Assembly: GCA_026983935.1 (NCBI GenBank)
Contig: JALSTC010000672.1
Location: forward strand, 1-8,536
Length of the DNA: 8,536 bases
Source: Ardenticatenia bacterium
Lineage (GTDB): Bacteria; Chloroflexota; Anaerolineae; Aggregatilineales; Ch27
Reading direction: 5' to 3'
Both the position numbers and the translations under genes were made by a program. Positions 1-6,297 of this stretch are shown piece after piece. Positions within the stretch are counted from its first letter, which is position 1. Every line of letters starts with the position of its first letter. The notes beneath the pieces are model-generated. The model saw only the letters and a program-made list of their open reading frames with translations. It had not been told where the DNA came from and did no database searches.

Positions 1-800
1 GGAAGGTGTTGTGGCAAACCGGGCGTGTCCTGGTGGATACCGCGCCGATTGCAGCCGACCGGATCGAAGTCATTGTCAGGCAGACGCCAGGCGTGCGGTC
101 GGTTGAACGGGTGCGCAGCCGGGGGCCTGCCGATGCTATTCAACTGGATATTGACGTGAAAGTGGACCCCTCACTGACGGCAGAACATGCCGAAGCCATC
201 GTCAATGCCATCACCGAGCGCCTGCATGAGACGATAGATGGCATTGCAGAGGTGGAAGTCCATTACTCGCCCTATTATGCCCTGCCGCCGGACTACCATA
301 TGATCGCCCGTGCGGAAGCCGATGCGTTGGGGCTGTCCGTGCATGAAGTGGTGTTGTTTCAAACGCCAGAAGGCTCGGTATTGGAAATGCATGTCGAAGT
401 GCCGCCGGGCCAGATGCTTGAGGATGCGCATCATCAGGTCTCGCTGTTTGAGAAGCGGGTGAAGGCTGCGCTGCCTGACCTGGCCGGAATTACCACACAT
501 ATCGAACCGGCATTTCGCGGGCCGGTTCCGGTGGCAAACAGCGATCGTGCGGAGGAAGTCCGGGCGAAGGCGCTGGAACTGGCGCAGACGCTGTACCCCG
601 ACGTAAAGTGGCACGCTGTTTTCATCCGGCCTGAGGCGCATGGGTATGCCCTTTCGATGCACGCCGGCCTGGCGGAGGACATGACGGTGGAGGATGCGCA
701 TCTGCTCGCGGGACGCACCGAGACTCACCTCCGGAGCGCATTGCCTCTCTTACAGCGGGTCACCATCCATACCGAGCCGCTGTCCAACCCGGACGACTGA
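1..800 (+). CDS. CDF (cation efflux) family metal transporter, C-terminal part, 5' truncated by the window
   Basis: This is the cytoplasmic part of a cation diffusion facilitator, a family that exports Zn, Fe, Mn, Co or similar ions by proton exchange. The reading frame is open from base 3, and the transmembrane domain lies outside the window. The first residues (VLWQTGRVLVDTAP, bases 6-47) match the linker after the last membrane helix, where CDF proteins usually have a 'LLDxxP' motif. Numbering from the GTG at 6, three copies of the dimerisation fold follow: about 20-89, 96-168 and 180-258. Copies 2 and 3 end alike (ALPDLAGITTHIEP and ALPLLQRVTIHTEP) and share an 'EDAH' segment. Most family members carry one copy, so this tail is long. 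GTG 6 is not a credible start, because homology runs across it with no ribosome site. The gene is closed by its own terminator. Family assignment is firm; metal specificity cannot be read here. Confidence 0.85.
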   Translation, partial: KVLWQTGRVLVDTAPIAADRIEVIVRQTPGVRSVERVRSRGPADAIQLDIDVKVDPSLTAEHAEAIVNAITERLHETIDGIAEVEVHYSPYYALPPDYHMIARAEADALGLSVHEVVLFQTPEGSVLEMHVEVPPGQMLEDAHHQVSLFEKRVKAALPDLAGITTHIEPAFRGPVPVANSDRAEEVRAKALELAQTLYPDVKWHAVFIRPEAHGYALSMHAGLAEDMTVEDAHLLAGRTETHLRSALPLLQRVTIHTEPLSNPDD

Positions 801-827
801 AATCCGCGAATCTTGACGCCTTTTTGC

Positions 828-865
828 CAGCCTCCAGCATGCATTTTGCCGGAGGCTGTTTTATT
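828..865 (+). terminator. Rho-independent terminator after the CDF gene
   Basis: A perfect 8-bp stem, CAGCCTCC (828-835) with GGAGGCTG (851-858), encloses a 15-base loop in which a further GCA/TGC pairing is possible. It is followed at once by TTTTATT. It lies 27 bases after the CDF stop codon and insulates the transporter from the PadR promoter about 20 bases further on. Confidence 0.85.
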
Positions 866-885
866 GAATTTCTAACGCAGATGTC

Positions 886-914
886 TTGACAGCGTGCAGG
901 CTTGATGGTATTAT
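886..914 (+). promoter_or_regulatory. Sigma70-type promoter of the PadR operon
   Basis: TTGACA (886-891, consensus -35) is separated by 17 bases from TATTAT (909-914, one mismatch to the -10 consensus). The predicted transcription start is about 920-922, giving a short leader before the ATG at 954. The -10 box and start point run into the palindrome at 913-944, so a bound protein there would block RNA polymerase. Confidence 0.8.
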
Positions 915-944
915 TCAATATAGTTGAATTCAACTATATTGAAT
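913..944 (+). promoter_or_regulatory. Perfect 32-bp palindromic operator, probable PadR autoregulatory site
   Basis: The 32 bases are an exact inverted repeat centred between 928 and 929. They resolve into two overlapping units of the form ATTCAA-N5-TTGAAT, at 913-929 (spacer TATAG) and 928-944 (spacer CTATA), with centres 15 bp apart. The site overlaps the -10 box and the predicted start point and ends 9 bases before the PadR start codon. PadR regulators are known to repress their own promoters through palindromes; that this one is the target is inferred from position. Confidence 0.85.
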
Positions 945-945
945 C

Positions 946-953
946 GAGGTGAT
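946..953 (+). promoter_or_regulatory. Ribosome binding site that fixes the PadR start
   Basis: GAGGTGAT lies directly before the ATG at 954, matching the 16S 3' end over eight bases. It rules against the upstream in-frame TTG at 924, which sits inside the operator, within a few bases of the predicted transcription start, and has no ribosome site. Confidence 0.8.
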
Positions 954-1523
954 ATGAGACGAAGACGTAGAAGGAGGGATTTCTGGAAGAGCTGGATGGA
1001 GGCATCTTCGGAAGAAGGTGTGCCACCAGACCCGGCGCAGTGGCGGGCGTATTTTTCCCGTTTCATGGATACGCCGCTGCACAGGCACTGGCTGTTCAAA
1101 GCCCGGCGTTTCCGGCCCTGGCATGCGGGGGATATCGCGTTCAATCCGTTTGTCAGCGTTCTGCTGAGCAAAAGCGGAGGGCTGCTCCCACTCTTCACGC
1201 TCCATCTGCTGGATCAGGCCCCGCGCTATGGACATGAGATCATGGCGACGCTGGCCGAGCACACGGCGCAGCATGGCATGGTCAACCCGGCAGCGGTTTA
1301 CCCACTGCTGGCCGAGATGGAAGAGCAGGGATTCGTTGTGAGTGAATGGGACGATCCCGTGAAACGGACACGGCGGCGGTATACGATCACCGAGGCCGGG
1401 CGAGAAGAACTGGCGCGGTTGAAGGCCATCATGCGCCCCAAACTGCGTGAAGCCATTGACGTTTTGCAAGACCTGATCGAAGAACTGGAAGATGATACCG
1501 AGGAGGAATCGGAAAATGACTGA
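954..1523 (+). CDS. PadR-family winged-helix transcriptional regulator with an N-terminal extension
   Basis: The 189-residue protein is a predicted cytosolic DNA-binding repressor. The PadR winged helix spans about residues 77-155. It includes LLPLFTLHLLDQAPRYGHEI (77-96, helix 1 and the 'YGxEI' signature), VYPLLAEMEEQGFV (115-128, recognition helix region) and the wing RRRYTITEAGREEL (140-153). A C-terminal helix (about 155-180) should form the dimer interface, and the last residues are strongly acidic. PadR proteins normally begin close to the winged helix; here about 75 residues precede it, opening with seven consecutive arginines (2-8) and containing a His/Arg/Trp-rich patch (HRHWLFKARRFRPWH, 43-57). 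The ATG at 954 is chosen for its ribosome site. The gene has its own promoter and operator, and its last 8 bases overlap the next gene. The effector is unknown; metal or drug/phenolic signals are family possibilities. Confidence 0.88.
   Translation: MRRRRRRRDFWKSWMEASSEEGVPPDPAQWRAYFSRFMDTPLHRHWLFKARRFRPWHAGDIAFNPFVSVLLSKSGGLLPLFTLHLLDQAPRYGHEIMATLAEHTAQHGMVNPAAVYPLLAEMEEQGFVVSEWDDPVKRTRRRYTITEAGREELARLKAIMRPKLREAIDVLQDLIEELEDDTEEESEND
1501..1506 (+). promoter_or_regulatory. Ribosome binding site for the overlapping small gene
   Basis: AGGAGG sits inside the 3' end of the PadR gene, 9 bases before the ATG at 1516. It decides that start over the in-frame ATG at 1492, which lies upstream of it. 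The arrangement implies translational coupling. Confidence 0.75.
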
Positions 1524-1860
1524 GAAGCAGGAGAAACAGGAGAAACAGGAAGAAAAGGTGCTGTTTAGCTGGCGCGTAATCCAGGAGCCAGACGGCAGCA
1601 TTCGCACCGAGGGACATGTCCACCCTGACTGGAAAGAAGAGGCTGAAGGCTTTGGGCCCGGCTTCCACCATCGTCACGGGCGGCACGGCAGGCGCGGCGG
1701 CTTCGGGCCGATGGGTATGGGCCGGGGTTTCATGGCTGGCGGCTGGCGCACTCGGAGACGTGAGCGGGCACGGGAACTCCGCGACTGGCTGGAGCAGATG
1801 TACGACGAATTCTATAACCGCGAGGCTGACGAAGACGCGGAGCCTGCCGAAGATATGTAG
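1516..1860 (+). CDS. Small His/Gly/Arg-rich protein coupled to PadR, function unknown
   Basis: The 114-residue protein is not one I recognise. It begins with a charged repeat (three EKQ units, residues 3-11), followed by a probable beta segment (VLFSWRVIQEPDG, 15-27, then HVHPDW, 34-39). Next comes a low-complexity Gly/His/Arg/Phe stretch (about 45-77, including HHRHGRHGRR at 51-60 and GFGPMGMGRGF at 62-72), then a charged amphipathic helix (78-103) and an acidic tail. It has no signal peptide or membrane segment, so it is probably cytosolic. The start at 1516 follows AGGAGG at 1501, and the gene overlaps the PadR stop by 8 bases (ATGACTGA). The Gly/Phe/Arg/His stretch resembles low-complexity N-terminal extensions I recall from many PadR proteins. 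A role as a PadR partner or metal-binding accessory is a guess from context. Existence as a gene is well supported by ribosome site, coupling and the terminator behind it. Confidence 0.75.
   Translation: MTEKQEKQEKQEEKVLFSWRVIQEPDGSIRTEGHVHPDWKEEAEGFGPGFHHRHGRHGRRGGFGPMGMGRGFMAGGWRTRRRERARELRDWLEQMYDEFYNREADEDAEPAEDM
1522..1548 (+). repeat. Three tandem 9-bp repeats coding EKQ
   Basis: GAGAAGCAG is followed by two exact copies of GAGAAACAG and then a degenerate fourth unit (GAAGAAAAG). They encode Glu-Lys-Gln three times at the start of the small protein. The second and third copies are identical at DNA level, which suggests recent slippage expansion. Confidence 0.85.
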
Positions 1861-1887
1861 CCGCTCTTCTGCTGCCAGATAGATACT

Positions 1888-1927
1888 GGAGTCCACCGGG
1901 CATCATGTCGGTGGACTCCGTGTTTTA
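1888..1927 (+). terminator. Rho-independent terminator of the PadR operon
   Basis: A perfect 11-bp stem, GGAGTCCACCG (1888-1898) with CGGTGGACTCC (1909-1919), encloses a 10-base loop and is followed by GTGTTTTATT. It lies 27 bases after the small protein's stop codon. It closes the PadR/small-protein unit as two genes and separates it from the glycosyltransferase. Confidence 0.9.
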
Positions 1928-1970
1928 TTGGCATGACAGGGTAGAATAGGTGGGTATTCGTCCGGCCTGT

Positions 1971-1976
1971 GGAGGT
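1971..1976 (+). promoter_or_regulatory. Ribosome binding site deciding a TTG start
   Basis: GGAGGT lies 8 bases before TTG at 1985, the ideal distance. The next in-frame ATG codons (1994 and 2003) are 17 and 26 bases away. A TAGAAT hexamer at 1942-1947 could be a -10 box, but no good -35 pairs with it. Confidence 0.7.
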
Positions 1977-1984
1977 AATTCAGG

Positions 1985-4432
1985 TTGCAGTCAATGCCGC
2001 AGATGCCCTTATTTACCCGCCGCCATGCGGTGATCATGTTGAGTATTTTCGCCTTACTGGCGGGTGTTTACTGGTTTACATACAGCGGCACAATTTTCAC
2101 CACGGACGAGCGCTTCCTTTTTGATGCGGTAGAGAGCCTCGTTCGCCGCCAGAATACACGGCTCAATCTTTCCCTGAACTTTTTCCCCTTTAAAGAATAC
2201 ACGATTGGCGACCAACCCTTTGCGCCGCTGGCAGATGCCGAGCCAATGCAGATTTTTGCTGCATCCCTGCTTTTCGCGGCAGCGGAAGCTGTCCCCGGCA
2301 TCGGGCTGGTGCATGCCGTCTGGCTGTTGAATGTGCTGGTCTGTGCTGCCGGTGGGGCGGTGTTTTTCCTTTATGCACGTTCGCTGGGATACAGCGAACG
2401 TGTTGGTGCTGCCGGGGCCGTGATGTACGGGCTGGGTACGATTGCCTGGCCTTACAGCAAGGTGTTTTTCCGGGAGCCGCTGGCGATGGTGCTTTTGTTC
2501 AGTGCGGCGCTGTGCCTCAATGTCTGGCGGCGGCGTTGGGGAACGGCGCGGAGCTGGGGCTGGCTGGGCGGATTTATTGTGCTGTATTTGATGGCGCTGC
2601 TGACTAAAGAAGCTGCGCTGTTGAGCATCCCGATCTTCGTGGCGCTTGCCGTGCCTTGGGTATCGTGGCGGCGGCTGGGCATGATCCTGCTGATCGGCAT
2701 CCTTGCGGTTGGATTTATTGCCGTGGCGCTGAACATCGTGCTGAACGTTGTTTCAGTGCCGCGCACGTACAACCCCTTCGTCCGCCTGCAGACCATCTCC
2801 GGCAATGCGGAGATCATCGGCTATGCATTCTTGAGTTATCTGGTCAGCCCGGGACGGAGCATCTTTACTTTTTCGCCTGTGCTGCTGCTGGGCATACCCG
2901 GTGTGTGGCTGCTGATGCGGGCGCGGCGCTGGCGAGAGGCGCTGATCCCGGTGCTGACCGTACTGACGTTTGCTGCCGGGTATGCTGCGTTGCGCAATGT
3001 ACACTGGTTTGGCGGGCGCTCATGGGGGCCGCGTTACATGGTCCCGGCGACGATATTTGCCATGCTGGCCGTGCTGCCCGTTCTACAGGCCCTCAGCCGC
3101 CCCGACGCATCGCGGTGGGCACGTCGAGGTGCGGCGGCGATTTTCGGGATCGGTATCTGGGCGCAGCTCAACGGCGTTGTTTTGCCACAGTGGGCTTATG
3201 CCGATGAGGTGGCGCGGCGTGGTGTACTGGAATGGGCGGATGGCACCTGGAATCTGATCTACACGCCGATCGTGATCAGTCCCCAGTTGTGGGGGCAGGT
3301 GCCCGTGGACTTTGCCTGGCTGCGAGTCGGTACTGGTGGGCTGTGGCTGGCGGTGGCGGCGGCTGTAGTGGCTGTTGGTGCGGCCTGGGCGCTGTGGCAC
3401 TGGTTGCGTCAGCGGCAGGTGACTCGGCGCGGCCTGCAGATCACGAGCGCGGCGCTGCTGCTGGGGATGATCGGGGCGTTCTATGTCGGCCTGCGCAGTA
3501 TCTACAACGACCCGTATTATCTGGGCAATTTCCCGGAGCTTCGTACACTGACGGGCATGCTGGAGGAAGAAACCCGACCGGATGATATTCTGGTGCTTGC
3601 CAACCCCACGTATCAGGACTATTTCCTGAACTACTGGCGGAATGGCGATGTACTGGTTTATACACTGCCGACTGCCCCCGGTGAGCAGCCCAGCCCCGCG
3701 CAGCCGCCTGGCGTTGTCAGTGACAACCCGGATATGCTGCTCCAGCCCCGGCACAGCATTTTCTTGAACAATCTGCCTGAATATACCGATCGAGTCTGGC
3801 TGCTCAACAGCAGCGGCCCTTTTACGACCTACACGATCCGACCGGTCGAATGGTTCATGGCGCGGCACTACTTCCCTGTGAAGACTCTCCAGACAGACGA
3901 GTCGACGCGGGCGATCTTGTTTTCCGTCAACAGCGATGCGCCGCCTATCCCTGCAATGGCCTGGCCGGAGCACCCGGTGGATGCCCGGTTTGGGGATTCT
4001 GTTGAACTGGTGGGCTATGATCTGCCGCCCGCACGGGTGCGCGTCGGGCCATTTCCCGGCCCTGATCCGGCACGGACGGCTTATCTGCCGGGGGATGTCG
4101 TGCCGGTTTCGCTGTTGTGGCGGGCGCTGCAAAGGCCTGCACGTGACTACAATATTGGCATCTTTGTGATTGATGCAAATGGCGCGGTCGCTGCACAGCG
4201 TGACACGCCTCCGCAGGCAACTTTCCGCCCGATGGATTCGTGGCGGGTCGGGGAACTCGTGCGGGATAATCACGGTCTGCAATTGCCAGCAGACCTGCCG
4301 CCAGGCAGCTACCAGTTGTGGGTCAAGGTCTATGCCTGGCAGACCGGCGAGCCGCTGCCGGTGACCGGAGCAGATCGTGTGAGTAATGGGCAGGCCGCGC
4401 TGCTCACAGTAATTGAGGTTGCCGCAGAGTAA
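1985..4432 (+). CDS. Multi-pass GT-C glycosyltransferase (GT39/ArnT/PMT-like) with C-terminal soluble domains
   Basis: The 815-residue membrane protein probably transfers a sugar from a polyprenyl-phosphate donor to protein, lipid or surface glycan on the outer face of the membrane. After the first membrane helix (about 14-33) comes an acidic first-loop motif (TTDERFLFD, 39-47), the place where GT-C enzymes carry their catalytic Asp. About a dozen further hydrophobic segments run to about 503. Landmarks include FFREPL (161-166), LLTKEAALL (205-213) and FGGRSWGPRY (342-351), a motif I associate with bacterial and archaeal relatives in this superfamily. The last part (about 504-815) is soluble: a mixed domain (RPDDILVLANPTYQDYFLNY, 531-550), then a probable beta-sandwich (about 670-812, beginning VELVGYDL and containing LPPGSYQLWVKVY at 771-783). 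It starts at TTG, fixed by GGAGGT at 1971. It stands alone between a terminator and a convergent transporter gene. Superfamily is firm; substrate is unknown. Confidence 0.82.
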   Translation: MQSMPQMPLFTRRHAVIMLSIFALLAGVYWFTYSGTIFTTDERFLFDAVESLVRRQNTRLNLSLNFFPFKEYTIGDQPFAPLADAEPMQIFAASLLFAAAEAVPGIGLVHAVWLLNVLVCAAGGAVFFLYARSLGYSERVGAAGAVMYGLGTIAWPYSKVFFREPLAMVLLFSAALCLNVWRRRWGTARSWGWLGGFIVLYLMALLTKEAALLSIPIFVALAVPWVSWRRLGMILLIGILAVGFIAVALNIVLNVVSVPRTYNPFVRLQTISGNAEIIGYAFLSYLVSPGRSIFTFSPVLLLGIPGVWLLMRARRWREALIPVLTVLTFAAGYAALRNVHWFGGRSWGPRYMVPATIFAMLAVLPVLQALSRPDASRWARRGAAAIFGIGIWAQLNGVVLPQWAYADEVARRGVLEWADGTWNLIYTPIVISPQLWGQVPVDFAWLRVGTGGLWLAVAAAVVAVGAAWALWHWLRQRQVTRRGLQITSAALLLGMIGAFYVGLRSIYNDPYYLGNFPELRTLTGMLEEETRPDDILVLANPTYQDYFLNYWRNGDVLVYTLPTAPGEQPSPAQPPGVVSDNPDMLLQPRHSIFLNNLPEYTDRVWLLNSSGPFTTYTIRPVEWFMARHYFPVKTLQTDESTRAILFSVNSDAPPIPAMAWPEHPVDARFGDSVELVGYDLPPARVRVGPFPGPDPARTAYLPGDVVPVSLLWRALQRPARDYNIGIFVIDANGAVAAQRDTPPQATFRPMDSWRVGELVRDNHGLQLPADLPPGSYQLWVKVYAWQTGEPLPVTGADRVSNGQAALLTVIEVAAE

Positions 4433-4487
4433 ACGTAACCGGACGGGCCCTGGATGCGGCGCTGGGTGTGTAAGCGGGCCTGCTTGC

Positions 4488-5597
4488 TCAGTCTCCGGTC
4501 TGAGTTCTGGGAGCGGTGGGCAGTTCGTCCGGGCTGCTTGGCTTTGGCGGTGGCGGCTGATCGGCGGCAGCGCCCATCATCCGCCGGATGGCTTCCAGTT
4601 CCTCGGGAGTTACCGCTGCATCGCCTTTGGCAAAGGCCTGATGGAATGCCATCTGATGGAAGAGTGTCAACCCGGCCATGTTGGGCAGCGGGGTTGCCTC
4701 TGGATTGATGCCTTCCGGCGTGTTGTCGCGGCGCATCAAGAGGATGCTGCCGGTCAGAAAGGCGACCCCAATCCACTGGAGAACCGTCAGCCGCTCACCG
4801 AGGAAGAGGAAAGCCAGCAGCAGGGTCATGCCAATTTCGGTCATGGCGATCAGGGCTGTTTGCAGTCCCCCCAATGCCTTCACGCCCAGGAACATGGTCA
4901 GCCGTGCCAGCGCCGTACTGATTGCCAGCGCGAAGATCGCCAGCCAGGCTTCCGGAGAAACATCCCAGACGGGGGAAATCACGCCGTAGCCAACGCGCAC
5001 CATGGCAACCAGCACGGCCATTGTGGTCAGGACGTACAGCGTGACCGTCTGTGCAGGCATCTCATAAAGCACACGCTGGCTGAGCAGCATGGTGCCGGCA
5101 AACATGAGCGCATTGCCCAGCATCAACCCGACCCCTAACCAGTTGATTCCGCTGGAGGCTGTGCCGGTCAGCAGCAGGAGCGCAATCAGGGCCAGCCCGA
5201 CGCGGACGACCGTGTGGTTGGAGATGCGCTGTCCGCCTATATGTGCCAGCACAACAGCGAAGACGAGATACGTACCGTTCAGAAGCTGGGTCAGGCTGGC
5301 GTCCAGCAGATTGAGTCCGGTATAGAACATCAGCGAGCCGATGCCGTTAACCGCACCGACCACGACGCAGCCAAGCAGGCCGGCAGGATAAATATAGATA
5401 TAGCGCCGCCAGAAGATGAGGTACAGCAGCCAGAGAATAATCGCGGCGATGATGGTTCTTGCTGCCGCGACGGTGAACGGATCCGTGCCGCCTTGATAAG
5501 CCAGTTTACCGAACAGGGGAGCCATCCCCAGGAATACAGGTGATAAGAAGGGGATGAGCACATTGAGTTTGGGGGCATGAACTGTCTTACCAGACAT
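4488..5597 (-). CDS. EamA-domain (DMT superfamily) transporter with a long C-terminal tail
   Basis: The 369-residue inner-membrane protein has the ten-helix architecture of drug/metabolite transporters, made of two EamA repeats. Repeat 1 covers about residues 12-146, with the usual small-residue helix and 'LNLLDASLTQLLNGTYLVF' at 95-113. Repeat 2 covers about 151-288, ending with the typical TEIGMTLLLAFLFLGERL (253-270) and a last helix at about 271-288. After it comes an 80-residue hydrophilic tail not normal for the family: a His/Phe patch (FHQMAFHQAF, 313-322), a helix (PEELEAIRRMMGAAA, 331-345) and a Pro-rich end (PPPPKPSSP, 348-356). ATG is at 5597, preceded by AGGGA (5604-5608 on the minus strand). 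It lies 89 bases downstream of the Fur-like gene with a terminator between them. Substrate cannot be told; amino acids or other metabolites are typical for the family. Confidence 0.87.
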   Translation of the reverse strand: MSGKTVHAPKLNVLIPFLSPVFLGMAPLFGKLAYQGGTDPFTVAAARTIIAAIILWLLYLIFWRRYIYIYPAGLLGCVVVGAVNGIGSLMFYTGLNLLDASLTQLLNGTYLVFAVVLAHIGGQRISNHTVVRVGLALIALLLLTGTASSGINWLGVGLMLGNALMFAGTMLLSQRVLYEMPAQTVTLYVLTTMAVLVAMVRVGYGVISPVWDVSPEAWLAIFALAISTALARLTMFLGVKALGGLQTALIAMTEIGMTLLLAFLFLGERLTVLQWIGVAFLTGSILLMRRDNTPEGINPEATPLPNMAGLTLFHQMAFHQAFAKGDAAVTPEELEAIRRMMGAAADQPPPPKPSSPDELPTAPRTQTGD

Positions 5598-5637
5598 TGC
5601 TTTTCCCTGATAGGATGCTGCTGGATACTCTGCCGGA

Positions 5638-5676
5638 TAAAACGGCTATGGCTACCCACGAGATGGATAGCCATAG
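5638..5676 (-). terminator. Rho-independent terminator after the Fur-like gene
   Basis: On the minus strand a 9-bp stem, CTATGGCTA (5676-5668) with TAGCCATAG (5654-5646), is extended inward past one mismatch by CCA/TGG to a 5-base loop. CCG and then TTTTAT follow. It begins 11 bases after the stop codon of the Fur-like gene and would end or attenuate transcription before the EamA gene. Confidence 0.75.
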
Positions 5677-5686
5677 TGTACATCGT

Positions 5687-6172
5687 TTAACCTGATAAGT
5701 CTTCTCTGGCAGCCTGCTCCTGACGCTTTTTGGTACACTCCTGGCAGTAGCCTGTGTAACAGGCGTGTGCTGTGAGCAGAGTCAGCCCATGTGCTTTGGC
5801 CCAGTCCTGAGCCACATGCTCGATAATATCCGGATCGACCGGGATCATCGCGCCGCAGCCCCGGCAGGTCATGTAATGGTATTCCAGGCCGCCGGCAATG
5901 CGATAGTATTCGCGCTTGTGCTCAGGATCGAGATATCGCGCCTCCACAAGCCCCAGCTCGACGAAAAGCTGGAGCGTGCGATAAACCGTTGCCAGACTGA
6001 TGTCTTTTTCGTGCTGAGAAGCCAGCGCGTAGAGCTGCTCGGCGTCGAGGAATGTCTTCTGGGAGCGCAGCAGATCGAGCAGCAGGCTGCGCTGGGGAGT
6101 CAGGCGGTGTCCCGCTTCGCGGATCAGGGCTTCGGCGTCTTCAGGTGTTGGTATGCGGGTGATTTTGTTCAT
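5687..6172 (-). CDS. Fur-family transcriptional regulator with a non-standard sensory site
   Basis: The 161-residue protein is a predicted dimeric cytosolic repressor of the Fur/Zur/PerR family. The winged helix covers about residues 10-92, with HRLTPQRSLLLDLL (22-35) and the recognition helix ISLATVYRTLQLFVELGLV (58-76). The dimerisation domain follows. The structural zinc site is intact: C103-x2-C106 and C143-x2-C146. The regulatory site is not standard. By hand alignment with PerR, the five ligands H37, D85, H91, H93 and D104 fall on F41, Y89, Y98, Y100 and P111. His residues lie one position off (H99, H136), and an extra Cys sits at 138. The only plausible start is the ATG at 6172; its ribosome site is weak (GAGACGG just upstream). 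The gene is divergent from the AlaX gene and followed by a hairpin terminator. Family is certain; the inducing signal is open. Confidence 0.9.
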   Translation of the reverse strand: MNKITRIPTPEDAEALIREAGHRLTPQRSLLLDLLRSQKTFLDAEQLYALASQHEKDISLATVYRTLQLFVELGLVEARYLDPEHKREYYRIAGGLEYHYMTCRGCGAMIPVDPDIIEHVAQDWAKAHGLTLLTAHACYTGYCQECTKKRQEQAAREDLSG

Positions 6173-6202
6173 CGTCCGTCTCTTATCAGATCACTCAAGT
6201 GT

Positions 6203-6232
6203 ATTATGGCCGGATTGGGGTGTTTCCTGCAA
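6203..6232 (-). promoter_or_regulatory. Candidate promoter of the Fur-like gene
   Basis: On the minus strand, TTGCAG (6232-6227) and CATAAT (6208-6203) are separated by 18 bases, giving a start near 6196 and a leader of about 24 bases. A short inverted repeat, CACT-CA-AGTG (6192-6201), lies at the predicted start point. Boxes are only moderate matches. Confidence 0.4.
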
Positions 6233-6297
6233 CGTTATTTGTCATCTCTAATATATTACAAGATTACTCATAAAAATTCATGCGGCCTGATTGCACT

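Noticed and set aside
924..953. Upstream in-frame TTG start for the PadR gene
   Set aside because: It lies inside the operator within a few bases of the predicted transcription start and has no ribosome site, while the ATG at 954 has GAGGTGAT directly before it.
3083..4282. Long open frame on the minus strand (399 codons)
   Set aside because: It is antisense to the glycosyltransferase gene, is rich in Arg, His, Pro and Gln as expected of a shadow frame, and shows no domain or ribosome site.
4433..4487. Possible bidirectional terminator between the convergent glycosyltransferase and EamA genes
   Set aside because: There are GGGCCC and CCGGA/TCCGG matches, but no compact stem and no T-run on either strand.
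4413..5138. Plus-strand open frame of 241 codons opposite the EamA gene
   Set aside because: It is Gln/His/Arg-rich and antisense to a clear ten-helix transporter.
6249..6258. TAATATATTA palindrome as a Fur box
   Set aside because: It is only 10 bp in an AT-rich patch, does not extend to the 7-1-7 layout of Fur, Zur or PerR boxes, and lies about 40 bases upstream of the candidate promoter's -10 box.
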